A stretch of DNA of 35,537 bases from Polaribacter sp. (GCA_029248845.1 JAQWIO010000124.1:1-35537); one strand, 5' to 3'; numbered from the stretch's first letter, positions 16,026 to 24,729 are shown. A program made the numbers and translations. The notes: generated by a model not told the origin, from the sequence alone.

Positions 16026-18413
16026 TTACTCTCCTTTTGGGGTCAAAACCAATACATTCTCACTCTGTTCTATTTCAGATTGATTGAGCAGCATCTTGAC
16101 AAATTTACCCTCTAAATACTTGTGAGTTTGGTCTTTATAATACTCACTAAACACATTCCCTGATTGTCCTGTTGGAAGAATTGCTAGGCTATTCTCAATA
16201 TCAGAAAAATCAATAACTCTTCTTGTAGAAGGTCCAGCGGTTACTTTATAATACCCTGAACTGTCTAAGTTAAAAATTTGATTATTAATTACCTCATTGC
16301 CTCCAATCGTTTCAAAAGGCCCGACATTAAAAAATGAACGCAGTAAGCCCCCTGCTTTTCCGATAGCATGCTCGTGTTCTACAGAAATAACTCTATTCCA
16401 AGTCCAATCATCTATATTTTCACCCAATTGATTTTGCAAAAAAGCGATCGATCTTTTAAATGCTACACGGATGATCTCATTTCTTGTTTCTATCTTCCCT
16501 TCAGAGGAAATATCGTCCCACCATACAGAATTCTTCCTATTTACCTGACTAGATAGCACCTTATCTTGTAATTGTGAATTGATAAACAATTCAAAACTAC
16601 CCCCTAATTCATCTTTGTATGTGGCGTTTAAAAATTCATACAAAAAGCGATTATAAATCGTAGGTCCTATCGATGTTTTCAAATAAGACCCATCCCAATT
16701 TTCTAAAATTGAAAACACTTTTCTCTCAGATACCATCAGTTCTGACTGCTCTATACTTTTTAATAGATTCTGAATAATTTGTGAAACTGTAGACGATTTT
16801 ACATCATAGATCATTGTTGAAACATCTTCTTTGGTAAAATCATCTTTTTGCTCTAATAATGTTACAATTCTTTTTGCCCTATCTTGAGGATAATAATACC
16901 CTGGGTATAATTTACCTCGTACAGAATCTGGCTGATTATTTGCAGAATACACATAATTCCAGCTGGGATTTACAGCCTGAGGATTTTCCTCAAAAGGCAA
17001 ATACTCAATAATTTCGTCATCCCCTGAAGCCCCATTTAAATAAGTTTTGGAAGACAAACTATCTCTGAGGCTGTATAGTCTTGCAGAGGAAAACCAGCCT
17101 ATATTATTTTTAGCATCTCCATACATGATATTTAATCCTGGAGCATGAATTCTAGCTACATTTTTTTTAAAATCACCGATAGAATTTGCATGAGAAATTC
17201 CATAAGAGACTTCTAGCAATTCATTTGGCAACTGAGTATAGATCCAATTCATTGCAATAGGTCTTTTATCAATAACATGTGCAATTAAATCATTCATTAT
17301 TGGTCCGTGTTTACTCACCTTCACTTTAAAGGTATGATCTTTTTCGTTTTTTATACGGATGGTTTTATCTAATATTTCATATTTCAAATACCCTTTTTCA
17401 GTTTTGTATTCAAGAGGATTCTCAGGATTTTCTTGCTCTATGTAAAAATTTAAATCATCATTTACCAACATAGTTAATCCATAGGCATAGTTTCTATTAT
17501 GACCCAGTAAAGGAAATGGCATCAAAGCGATATTAAATCCATAAATTTCAAAATTTGGAGTTTTGATATGATTTTGATACCAAACTGAAGGTTGCGCAAA
17601 TGCAATGTGAGGATCATTTGCAAAAATCACTTTTCCATTTTTAGTTTTTTCTGGTGCAATTACCCATGAGTTACTTCCAATCAAAGGGGAAACAGGTAAG
17701 TCATCCATAATAGAGGAAACTGTTCTGGAAATAGTCGCATTAATTTTTTCTGGAATACTATTTTTATTAATCGTTAAATTTTCATTTGTGGCACCTAATA
17801 ATTCGTTCAAGTAGGAATCCCCCAACTTTTCTTTTATTTCTGTTAGTAAAGGATCTGTTTTATGAGCAACTGCAAAACTAAATGACATATAACCGAAAAC
17901 ATTGTAAATATCTTTAACGGTATACATTTCTTTTTTTACACCCAATATTGAAAATTCCAAAGGTGTTTCTCCTTCTTCAATGAATTGATTGACCCCCTCT
18001 AAATAGGCCTGCATTAAAATATAAGATTCAGCATTCTTATCCAAAGATGCAATTGTTTTATGAGCAGCTTCCTCAATTCCCAGTCCTGAAAAAAACTGAT
18101 CTAAACTTACCAACTCTTTTCCAAGAATTTCAGAGAGCCTTCCAGGAGCAATTCTCCGCATTAATTCCATTTGCCATAACCTGTCTTGAGCATGAACATA
18201 CCCTAAGGCAATGTAGGCGTCTTTTTGATTTTGAGCATTGATGTGCGGCACACCAATAGCATCAAAATAAATAGTTACTTCTTCAGAAAGATTTTTCAAT
18301 TGCAACTCTCCAGAATAATTTGGCTGTTGTATTTTAGAATATATCCAACCGAGGGAAATCAGCAATAAAAATAAAATTAATAGTATTCTTAAAAAAGGTT
18401 TCAAAAACTTCAT
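16026..18413 (-). CDS. Penicillin acylase family protein (peptidase S45, Ntn hydrolase)
   Basis: Periplasmic or membrane-anchored amidase that matures by autocatalytic cleavage. An N-terminal hydrophobic helix at about residues 8-27 would act as signal or anchor. The alpha part carries GVPHI and GYVHAQDRLWQMELMRR; the spacer ends before GSNSW, whose Ser (247 from the ATG chosen here) would become the new N-terminal nucleophile. VFANDPH and an NRVISVEHEHAIG stretch follow in the beta part. The 795-residue length is standard. ATG 18413 is preferred to a TTG at 18416. Family members hydrolyse penicillins, acyl-homoserine lactones or other N-acyl compounds; the substrate cannot be predicted here. 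Confidence 0.92.
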   Translation of the reverse strand: MKFLKPFLRILLILFLLLISLGWIYSKIQQPNYSGELQLKNLSEEVTIYFDAIGVPHINAQNQKDAYIALGYVHAQDRLWQMELMRRIAPGRLSEILGKELVSLDQFFSGLGIEEAAHKTIASLDKNAESYILMQAYLEGVNQFIEEGETPLEFSILGVKKEMYTVKDIYNVFGYMSFSFAVAHKTDPLLTEIKEKLGDSYLNELLGATNENLTINKNSIPEKINATISRTVSSIMDDLPVSPLIGSNSWVIAPEKTKNGKVIFANDPHIAFAQPSVWYQNHIKTPNFEIYGFNIALMPFPLLGHNRNYAYGLTMLVNDDLNFYIEQENPENPLEYKTEKGYLKYEILDKTIRIKNEKDHTFKVKVSKHGPIMNDLIAHVIDKRPIAMNWIYTQLPNELLEVSYGISHANSIGDFKKNVARIHAPGLNIMYGDAKNNIGWFSSARLYSLRDSLSSKTYLNGASGDDEIIEYLPFEENPQAVNPSWNYVYSANNQPDSVRGKLYPGYYYPQDRAKRIVTLLEQKDDFTKEDVSTMIYDVKSSTVSQIIQNLLKSIEQSELMVSERKVFSILENWDGSYLKTSIGPTIYNRFLYEFLNATYKDELGGSFELFINSQLQDKVLSSQVNRKNSVWWDDISSEGKIETRNEIIRVAFKRSIAFLQNQLGENIDDWTWNRVISVEHEHAIGKAGGLLRSFFNVGPFETIGGNEVINNQIFNLDSSGYYKVTAGPSTRRVIDFSDIENSLAILPTGQSGNVFSEYYKDQTHKYLEGKFVKMLLNQSEIEQSENVLVLTPKGE

Positions 18414-18428
18414 CAAAATTTATTTTGT

Positions 18429-18436
18429 CAAATATA
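18429..18436 (-). promoter_or_regulatory. Candidate -7 element of the acylase gene (TATATTTG)
   Basis: Minus strand reads TATATTTG, an exact TAnnTTTG match 15 bases before the acylase ATG at 18413. Assignment by consensus and position only. Confidence 0.5.
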
Positions 18437-18485
18437 ACTGAATTAAAATTTATGTATTCTTACCAAGAAAATGAAACTTAGTTTG

Positions 18486-18493
18486 TATTTTTG
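18486..18493 (+). promoter_or_regulatory. Candidate -7 element of the aminotransferase gene (TATTTTTG)
   Basis: TATTTTTG matches TAnnTTTG exactly and ends 18 bases before the ATG at 18512. The TTG inside it is the potential upstream start at 18491, so reading this element as promoter argues against that start. Confidence 0.5.
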
Positions 18494-18511
18494 AAGGATA
18501 AAATCTCATGT

Positions 18512-19675
18512 ATGAAAAAAATTCAAATGGTTGACTTACAGGGTCAATACCAACAAATAAAAGAAACCGTAAATAGCTCTATTGAGGAGGTGTTGAATTC
18601 CTCAGCCTACATAAACGGACCGTTAGTTCATGAGTTTCAAGCAGATTTAGAAAAATACTTGGGAATAAAACACGTCATTCCTTGTGCCAATGGAACAGAC
18701 GCATTGCAAATTGCAATGATGGGTTTAGGCTTAGAGCAAGGTGATGAAGTTATTACTGCAGATTTTACTTTTGCAGCTACTGTTGAAGTAATCGCATTAT
18801 TAAAACTAACTCCTGTATTAGTAGATGTTGATATAGAAACTTACAATATTGATATTGATGCTTTGAAAAAAGCCATTACCCCAAAAACGAAAGCAATTGT
18901 ACCTGTGCATTTATTTGGTCAAGTGGCAAACATGGATGCTGTCATGGAAATTGCTGCTGCACACAACCTTTTTGTAATTGAAGACAATGCGCAAGCAATT
19001 GGGGCTGATTACACCTATAAGAATGGAACAAAAAAGAAAGCAGGAACCATTGGAAATGTCGGAACCACTTCTTTTTTCCCTTCAAAAAATTTAGGTTGTT
19101 ATGGTGATGGAGGCGCTATTTTTACAAATGATGATGACTTAGCACACCGTATTCGAGGGATTGTAAATCACGGAATGTATACTCGCTACTACCATGATGT
19201 AGTTGGTGTAAACTCTCGTCTAGATTCAATTCAAGCTGGGGTATTAAAAGCAAAATTACCCCATTTAGATACCTACTGCAATGCTCGAAGAATTGCAGCA
19301 CAATTTTACAACAATGCTTTTTCAAGCAATCCCCATATCATAACACCCAAAACCAAATCAAATGCAACAAAAAATTGTGGAGAAATTTGCAGCACATGTG
19401 ATTGCCATGTTTTTCATCAATATACCTTGCAGATCACAAATGGGAAAAGAGATGAATTACACAAACATTTATTAGAAAAAGGAATTCCGAATGCTATTTA
19501 TTATCCTGTAGCCTTGCATTCTCAAAAAGCATATACAGATTCTCGATATAATGAAAGTGATTTTCCTGTAACCAATGAATTAATAAAAACGGTCATTTCT
19601 TTACCAATGCATACTGAGTTAGACCAAGAACAATTGACATATATAACAAAAACAATTTTAGATTTTGTAAATTAA
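18512..19675 (+). CDS. DegT/DnrJ/EryC1-family PLP aminotransferase, with Cys-rich insert
   Basis: Sugar-nucleotide aminotransferase that typically converts a UDP- or dTDP-keto-sugar to an amino sugar for surface polysaccharide. From ATG 18512 it has 387 residues, beginning MKKIQMVDLQGQY. PLP-site features are GTDAL (61-65), EDNAQAIGA (157-165) and FFPSKNLGCYGDGGA with Schiff-base Lys192. Between the large and small domains is an insert with C289, C293, C296, C298 and H299 before VFHQYTLQI, which would suit metal binding but is unproven. The gene lies 9 bases before galE, which supports nucleotide-sugar metabolism. The exact sugar is unknown. Confidence 0.92.
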   Translation: MKKIQMVDLQGQYQQIKETVNSSIEEVLNSSAYINGPLVHEFQADLEKYLGIKHVIPCANGTDALQIAMMGLGLEQGDEVITADFTFAATVEVIALLKLTPVLVDVDIETYNIDIDALKKAITPKTKAIVPVHLFGQVANMDAVMEIAAAHNLFVIEDNAQAIGADYTYKNGTKKKAGTIGNVGTTSFFPSKNLGCYGDGGAIFTNDDDLAHRIRGIVNHGMYTRYYHDVVGVNSRLDSIQAGVLKAKLPHLDTYCNARRIAAQFYNNAFSSNPHIITPKTKSNATKNCGEICSTCDCHVFHQYTLQITNGKRDELHKHLLEKGIPNAIYYPVALHSQKAYTDSRYNESDFPVTNELIKTVISLPMHTELDQEQLTYITKTILDFVN

Positions 19676-19684
19676 AAGGGGCTT

Positions 19685-20698
19685 ATGAAAAGAATATTGG
19701 TAACAGGAGGGCTTGGTTTCATAGGTTCTCATACGGTCGTAGAATTACAAAATGAAGGTTTTGAGGTTGTAATTATTGATGATTTATCAAATAGCACCAT
19801 TGGTGTTTTAGATAAAATCACAGAAATCACTGGAATACAACCCGCTTTTCATCAAATTGATTTAAAAAATAAAAAGGAGGTGAAAAAATTCTTCGACACC
19901 ACAACGGTTGACGGAATTATTCATTTCGCAGCCTTTAAAGCAGTTGGTGAAAGTATGCACAAACCTTTAGATTATTATGAAAATAATTTAGGATCTTTGG
20001 TGTACTTGCTTCAACAAATGAGAGATCATAAATTAGACAACTTTATTTTCTCATCTTCCTGTACTGTCTATGGACAAGCTGATGAATTACCAATCACAGA
20101 AAAAGCGCCTGTAAAAACTGCAGAATCTGTATACGGAAACACCAAACAAATTGGTGAAGAAATAATAAAAGACACCTGTAAAGCATACAATTTAAATAGT
20201 ATTGCTCTCAGGTATTTCAATCCGATTGGAGCGCATCCCTCTGTAAAAATTGGCGAATTACCCATAGGAGTTCCTCAAAATTTGATTCCGTATGTAACTC
20301 AAACTGCTGCAGGGATTCGTAAAGAACTATCTGTTTTTGGTGATGACTATGACACTAAAGATGGAACCGCAGTTCGTGATTATATCCATGTCGTAGATTT
20401 AGCAAAAGCCCATATTGCTGCTTTGCAACGTTTAATCAAAAAGAACAATACTAAAAGCTTTGAGTTTTTTAATGTAGGAACCGGAAAAGGAAGTTCTGTT
20501 CTAGAAGTCATTAAAGCCTTTGAAAAAATAACTGGAAAACCATTAAACTATAAAATTGTTGGTCGACGAGAAGGGGATATCACTGCTGCTTTTGCAGATA
20601 CTACAAATGCCAATAAAGAATTAAATTGGAAAACAGAAAAATCTTTAGAAGAAGCTTTAGAAGCTGCTTGGAAATGGCAACAACAGAATGAAATATAA
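19685..20698 (+). CDS. galE: UDP-glucose 4-epimerase GalE
   Basis: NAD-dependent short-chain dehydrogenase/epimerase interconverting UDP-glucose and UDP-galactose (or the GlcNAc/GalNAc pair). The Rossmann motif GGLGFIGSH is at residues 8-16, the catalytic SSSCTVYG region at 123-130, and the YxxxK pair is Tyr150/Lys154 in SVYGNTK. The C-terminal WKTEKSLEEALEAAWKWQ is typical of GalE. At 337 residues it is full length. It follows the aminotransferase by 9 bases and is ended by a strong hairpin terminator. Confidence 0.95.
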   Translation: MKRILVTGGLGFIGSHTVVELQNEGFEVVIIDDLSNSTIGVLDKITEITGIQPAFHQIDLKNKKEVKKFFDTTTVDGIIHFAAFKAVGESMHKPLDYYENNLGSLVYLLQQMRDHKLDNFIFSSSCTVYGQADELPITEKAPVKTAESVYGNTKQIGEEIIKDTCKAYNLNSIALRYFNPIGAHPSVKIGELPIGVPQNLIPYVTQTAAGIRKELSVFGDDYDTKDGTAVRDYIHVVDLAKAHIAALQRLIKKNNTKSFEFFNVGTGKGSSVLEVIKAFEKITGKPLNYKIVGRREGDITAAFADTTNANKELNWKTEKSLEEALEAAWKWQQQNEI

Positions 20699-20703
20699 AA
20701 CAC

Positions 20704-20738
20704 AAAAAATCCCACTACAATATAGCGGGATTTTTTTT
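20704..20738. terminator. Bidirectional intrinsic terminator between galE and fabD
   Basis: An A-run, CCCACTA, a CAATA loop, TAGCGGG and a T8 run (with A before it). The stem has one A-C mismatch on the plus strand. A-tract and T-tract on both sides let it work for galE (plus) and for fabD (minus), which converge here. Confidence 0.85.
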
Positions 20739-20753
20739 GATCTGCTTTTTATT

Positions 20754-21641
20754 TTATTCAGATATCGAAGCTCCAGTTGCAGCAACACTTCTATCTATTT
20801 TTCGCATTAAACCTTGTAAAACTTTTCCAGGTCCAACCTCTATAAATTCTGTACCTCCGTCGGCAATCATTGCTTGTATCGATTGTGTCCATCTAACGGG
20901 TGCCGTTAATTGAATCATTAAATTTTTCTTAATCTCATCTGGATTTACAACCGCACTTGCTGTTACATTTTGATACACAGGACAGGTGGGGTTTCTAAAT
21001 TCAGTTGCTTCAATTGCAGCCGCTAATTCTTCTCTTGCGGGCTCCATCATCGGTGAATGAAACGCACCTCCAACAGGCAATAACAGGGCTCTTCTTGCGC
21101 CTTTTTTTGTTAAAACTTCACAAGCTTTTTCAACTGCGGAAATCTCACCAGAAATCACCAATTGACCCGGACAATTATAATTTGCGGCCACTACAACTCC
21201 GGCTATTTCTTTACAAGTTTCCTCAACAATATGATCTTCCAATCCAAGAACTGCAGCCATTGTAGAGGGCTTACTTTCACATGCTTTTTGCATTGCCAAA
21301 GCTCTTTTAGAAACTAATTTTAATCCATCTTCAAAAGACAACACATCATTTGCAACCAACGCAGAAAGTTCTCCCAAAGAATGTCCAGCAACCATTTCTG
21401 GCTGAAAAGAGTCACCCAAAACTTTTGCTAAAATTACAGAATGTAAAAAAATTGCAGGTTGTGTAACTTTTGTTTCCTTCAACTGTTCTGCGGTGCCCTC
21501 AAACATAATATCTGTGATTGAGAACCCTAAAATATCATTTGCTCTCTCAAAATATTCTTGTGCCAACGGAGAATTTTCATACAAATCCAACCCCATTCCA
21601 GTAAATTGGGCGCCTTGACCCGGAAAAATATATGCTTTCAT
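20754..21641 (-). CDS. fabD: Malonyl-CoA:ACP transacylase FabD
   Basis: Loads malonyl groups from CoA onto acyl carrier protein for type II fatty acid synthesis in the cytoplasm. The 295-residue protein starts MKAYIFPGQGAQFTGMG and has the nucleophile elbow GHSLGE with Ser88, the QPAIFLHS strand, and catalytic His195 in GAFHSPMM. GPGKVLQGLMRKI near the C-terminus is typical. It stands alone on the minus strand, converging on galE; no other fab genes are next to it. Confidence 0.97.
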   Translation of the reverse strand: MKAYIFPGQGAQFTGMGLDLYENSPLAQEYFERANDILGFSITDIMFEGTAEQLKETKVTQPAIFLHSVILAKVLGDSFQPEMVAGHSLGELSALVANDVLSFEDGLKLVSKRALAMQKACESKPSTMAAVLGLEDHIVEETCKEIAGVVVAANYNCPGQLVISGEISAVEKACEVLTKKGARRALLLPVGGAFHSPMMEPAREELAAAIEATEFRNPTCPVYQNVTASAVVNPDEIKKNLMIQLTAPVRWTQSIQAMIADGGTEFIEVGPGKVLQGLMRKIDRSVAATGASISE

Positions 21642-21669
21642 TTAATTATTATTTATCATTATTTTTTGG

Positions 21670-21677
21670 CAAAAATA
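21670..21677 (-). promoter_or_regulatory. Candidate -7 element of fabD (TATTTTTG)
   Basis: Minus strand reads TATTTTTG, an exact TAnnTTTG match 28 bases before the fabD ATG. No clear -33 TTG. Confidence 0.45.
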
Positions 21678-21827
21678 AACATTTTTATGAGAAGCTAACC
21701 CCACTTTTTGTGATCACTTTGAAACTCATAGCAAAAGAATATTAACAAGGAGTTCAAACAAAGGAAAATCATTTGCAAACAGAGTATGTCATACATATTT
21801 TTTAGAAAAAAGTGATAGAATATTTAC

Positions 21828-21835
21828 TAAATTTG
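21828..21835 (+). promoter_or_regulatory. Candidate -7 element, TAAATTTG, only 4 bases before an ATG
   Basis: Exact TAnnTTTG match ending at 21835, with the transporter ATG at 21840. Transcription from such elements normally begins about 5-8 bases downstream, so the message would be leaderless or nearly so. The bases between 21642 and 21820 show no other feature. Confidence 0.5.
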
Positions 21836-21839
21836 GCAC

Positions 21840-22526
21840 ATGACACCAAAAGACAAACAATTCGCAAATTTAATCTATTTAATTCTAGCAGCATTATTTA
21901 TTGCCTCTCTGGTAACCTCCAATGTAATCTTTCAGAAATTTTTTTCTTGGGAACCTTTTGGCTGGTATCGTTTCGAAATTTCTGTTGGTATTTTACCCTA
22001 TCCTATTACATTTTTAATCACAGATATTTTATCAGAAATCTATGGAAAGAAAAAAGCAAACCAAGTAGTCATTGCAGGAATTTTTGCATCCCTTTTTTCA
22101 ATGCTCATTATTCTAGTGGCAGATTTATCACCAACAATAAACAATTCTCCGGTGAATAGTGAAACCTTTCATCAAGTATTTGGCTTATCTCCACTTGCTG
22201 TATTCGCATCGATGGTTGCCTATCTGTTTGCCCAATTCATAGACATCAGAATCTTTCATTTTTGGAAACAACTCACCAAAGGAAAACACTTATGGTTACG
22301 TAATAATTTCTCTACTTTTGCCTCACAATTTATAGATACTTTTACCGTACTGTTTTTAATTTGCTCTTTCAAAATTTTACCTTGGAACATGTTCAGTAGC
22401 TTGCTTATGAGTGGTTTTCTTTTTAAAGTCATTATAGCTGCGCTAGACACCCCTATCCTATATGGTGTTATCTTTATTTTCAGAAAAAAATTCAACTTGA
22501 AAGTCGGTGAAGAAATGATAGACTAG
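21840..22526 (+). CDS. Queuosine precursor transporter (VUT family, YhhQ-like)
   Basis: Polytopic inner-membrane protein of the VUT/DUF165 family, whose E. coli member YhhQ imports queuosine precursors preQ0/preQ1. The 228 residues have about six hydrophobic segments. Family-like stretches are TSNVIFQKFF near residue 26, the cytoplasmic FLITDILSEIYGKKKANQVV near residues 59-78, and LWLRNNFSTFASQFIDTFTVLFL near residues 151-173, where RxNxST and the QxxDT pattern are conserved. It is probably monocistronic; an 83-base gap with its own promoter separates it from the arsenosugar genes. Confidence 0.9.
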   Translation: MTPKDKQFANLIYLILAALFIASLVTSNVIFQKFFSWEPFGWYRFEISVGILPYPITFLITDILSEIYGKKKANQVVIAGIFASLFSMLIILVADLSPTINNSPVNSETFHQVFGLSPLAVFASMVAYLFAQFIDIRIFHFWKQLTKGKHLWLRNNFSTFASQFIDTFTVLFLICSFKILPWNMFSSLLMSGFLFKVIIAALDTPILYGVIFIFRKKFNLKVGEEMID

Positions 22527-22548
22527 TCCGTCAAAACGACATCATTCA

Positions 22549-22582
22549 TTGGTTAAAATTTAACCGAAAAACACTACCTTTA
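22549..22582 (+). promoter_or_regulatory. Promoter of the arsenosugar operon with an internal palindrome
   Basis: A TTG at 22549-22551 and TACCTTTA at 22575-22582 (one mismatch to TAnnTTTG) are 23 bases apart. Between them sits GGTTAAA-A-TTTAACC (22551-22565), a perfect 7-bp-arm palindrome in a repressor-blocking position. The start codon follows at 22610. The promoter is a consensus match; the operator role is inference. Confidence 0.5.
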
Positions 22583-22609
22583 TTTTTCTATCATAAAAAA
22601 ACAACAATA

Positions 22610-22945
22610 ATGTCAAAAACATATTATGACCCTGCCGATTTGAGAAAATTTGGCAATATTACAGAATGGAATGAAGCGCTTGGAAATAAATTTTTTGACT
22701 ACTACGGAAAAGTCTTTGAAGAAGGTGCTTTAACAGCTCGTGAAAAATCGTTAATTGCTTTGGCTGTTGCACATACAGAGCAATGCCCATATTGCATAGA
22801 TGCCTACACAAAAGATGGCTTACAACGTGGAATCACTAAAGAAGAAATGATGGAAGCTGTACATGTTGGCGCTGCTATAAAAAGTGGTGCAACCCTAGTT
22901 CATGGGGTTCAAATGATGAACAAAGTAAATAAATTAGAAATGTAA
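22610..22945 (+). CDS. Arsenosugar-cluster AhpD/carboxymuconolactone decarboxylase-like protein
   Basis: Small all-helical AhpD-fold protein of 111 residues, of the type annotated as arsenosugar biosynthesis-associated peroxidase-like protein. The redox motif CPYC (Cys59, Cys62) follows His55 and Glu57 in AVAHTEQCPYCIDAY, and a conserved EAVHVGAAIKSGATLVHG follows. AhpD-like proteins reduce peroxides or partner oxidoreductases using this cysteine pair; the role in arsenosugar synthesis is not established. It is the first gene of the cluster and lies 2 bases before arsS, so co-translation is likely. Confidence 0.9.
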   Translation: MSKTYYDPADLRKFGNITEWNEALGNKFFDYYGKVFEEGALTAREKSLIALAVAHTEQCPYCIDAYTKDGLQRGITKEEMMEAVHVGAAIKSGATLVHGVQMMNKVNKLEM

Positions 22946-22947
22946 TC

Positions 22948-24003
22948 ATGGCAACAAAATCTCTTTTAGCAAGAAATAATGACTTGGCAAATACAACTCG
23001 CCAACTAGAAATTCTTTCAAATGGAATTTTTGCCAGTGGAGAATTACCCACTTTTGTTTCAAAAATAAAGGAAACAAACCAGTTCCCGTTACGTCCAAAA
23101 AAATTAGAAATTCTACAAATAAACTTGGGGTATATGTGCAACCAAGTTTGCGCACATTGCCATGTAGATGCAGGTCCTGATCGAAAAGAAATTATGACAC
23201 TAGAAACCATGAATCAGTGTTTAAAGGTCATTCAAAAAACAGGAGCACATACGTTAGACTTAACTGGTGGCGCACCCGAAATGAATCCTAATTTTAGGTG
23301 GTTTGTAGAGGAAGCGGCCAAAGTAGGGATTAAAGATTTTATTGTTCGTTCTAACTTAACAATTATCAGAGCCCACAAAAAATACCATGATTTACCAGAA
23401 TTTTTCAAAAAATACCATATTCATGTAGTCTCTTCAATGCCGCATTGGACGCGAGGAAAAACAGACAAACAACGTGGAAATGGGGTTTTTGATCAATCTA
23501 TCAAAGCATTGCAAATGTTAAATGAAGTTGGTTATGGAGTAAAAGGATCCGAATTAAAATTAGATTTGGTCTACAACCCCTCTGGAGCCTTTTTACCTGG
23601 AGACCAAATGGCCTTAGAAAATGATTTTAAGAAAGCGTTGAAAAATAATTTTGATATTGATTTTCACCATTTGTTTGCCATTACCAATTTACCAATTAGT
23701 CGGTTTTTAGATTATTTAATCGCTTCTGAAAATTACGAAGACTATATGATTTCTCTCGTAGAGGCCTACAATCCTGCAGCTGTAGCCAATGTGATGTGTA
23801 CCAATACCCTTTCTGTAAGTTGGGAGGGCTGGTTATATGATTGCGACTTCAATCAAATGTTAAATTTAAAAGTTGCCAGTAGTATAAAACACATCTCAGA
23901 ATATAATAAAGAACTAATTCAAGATAGAAATATCATTATCAATCAACATTGTTATGGGTGTACTGCTGGTGCAGGAAGTAGTTGCCAGGGGGTAGTTGCC
24001 TAA
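22948..24003 (+). CDS. arsS: Arsenosugar biosynthesis radical SAM enzyme ArsS
   Basis: Radical SAM enzyme that attaches the 5'-deoxyadenosyl group of SAM to dimethylarsenite, giving the nucleoside arsenical precursor of arsenosugars. In 351 residues, the cluster-binding CxxxCxxC is C64-C68-C71 (CNQVCAHCH), and DLTGGAPEMNP is the SAM-contacting GGE-like region. The C-terminal DUF3641-type part carries MCTNTLSVSWEGWLYDCDFNQ and a final HCYGCTAGAGSSC cysteine set for an auxiliary cluster. Some relatives use selenocysteine in the cluster motif; this one has Cys and no in-frame TGA. The neighbouring arsM, glycosyltransferase and AhpD-like genes support the assignment. Confidence 0.94.
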   Translation: MATKSLLARNNDLANTTRQLEILSNGIFASGELPTFVSKIKETNQFPLRPKKLEILQINLGYMCNQVCAHCHVDAGPDRKEIMTLETMNQCLKVIQKTGAHTLDLTGGAPEMNPNFRWFVEEAAKVGIKDFIVRSNLTIIRAHKKYHDLPEFFKKYHIHVVSSMPHWTRGKTDKQRGNGVFDQSIKALQMLNEVGYGVKGSELKLDLVYNPSGAFLPGDQMALENDFKKALKNNFDIDFHHLFAITNLPISRFLDYLIASENYEDYMISLVEAYNPAAVANVMCTNTLSVSWEGWLYDCDFNQMLNLKVASSIKHISEYNKELIQDRNIIINQHCYGCTAGAGSSCQGVVA

Positions 24004-24061
24004 CTTTAAAGAATCGAACGAAGTTAAAAAGACTTCTTAATTATTGTAAAGTATACAAAAA

Positions 24062-24670
24062 TTGAATACTAAAAATGCCCTTATTATTTTTATTCGGAAT
24101 CCTATACTCGGAAAAGTAAAAACACGTTTGGCAAAATCGGTGGGTGATGAAACCGCCTTGAATATCTACCGATTTTTATTGGATAAAACCAAAGAAGTCA
24201 CTCAGCATCTACCCTGTGATAAAATAGTTTTTTACTCCGAAGAAATTATAAATAAAGATATTTGGGATACTCCTATCTATCAAAAAAAGCTTCAAGATGG
24301 TGCAGATTTGGGAGCAAAAATGAACCATGCATTTGAATCTTGTTTTAAAAATAATTATAAGAACGTTGTATTGATTGGAAGCGATGTATTCGATCTAAAA
24401 GAATCTCATCTTGAGGAAGCTTTTGAACAATTAGAAAAAAAAAATGTCGTTATGGGCCCAGCTTTAGACGGTGGTTATTATTTATTGGGGTTAAAAAAAG
24501 AGCATCCAGAAATCTTTATCAATAAAAACTGGGGAACCTCCACTGTACGAAAAAATACGATGAAACACTTAGAAAAAGAGAATGTACATCTGTTACCCAT
24601 GTTGAATGATATCGATGTTATTGAAGATCTCAAACACCATCCTGCTCTTAGTAAATTTCTACCATTCTAA
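24062..24670 (+). CDS. Arsenosugar-cluster glycosyltransferase (TIGR04282 family)
   Basis: GT-A-fold nucleotidyl/glycosyl transferase of the family found with arsS and arsM, presumed to complete the sugar moiety. The 202 residues show RNPILGKVKTRLA (12-24), the typical P-x-x-G-x-x-K-T-R-L nucleotide site, GSDVFDL with the DxD-like region at 106-112 (most relatives have GSDxPDL), and GPALDGGYYLLG near 131-142. The start is TTG at 24062; the first ATG nearby (24074) is out of frame and an in-frame stop lies 15 bases upstream. A decayed second copy of this gene is at 27553-27795. Confidence 0.9.
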   Translation: MNTKNALIIFIRNPILGKVKTRLAKSVGDETALNIYRFLLDKTKEVTQHLPCDKIVFYSEEIINKDIWDTPIYQKKLQDGADLGAKMNHAFESCFKNNYKNVVLIGSDVFDLKESHLEEAFEQLEKKNVVMGPALDGGYYLLGLKKEHPEIFINKNWGTSTVRKNTMKHLEKENVHLLPMLNDIDVIEDLKHHPALSKFLPF

Positions 24671-24729
24671 GAAGAAGGTATCATTTATAAATACGGAAAC
24701 AAGTTCAGCAACAGTCCATTGAGCATTTA

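Noticed and set aside
18491..18511. TTG start for the aminotransferase
   Set aside because: The TTG lies inside the TATTTTTG promoter match; ATG 18512 gives the conserved MKKIQMVDL beginning.
22948..24003. Selenoprotein form of ArsS
   Set aside because: The cluster motif is encoded with normal Cys codons and there is no in-frame TGA or following SECIS-like hairpin that I can see.
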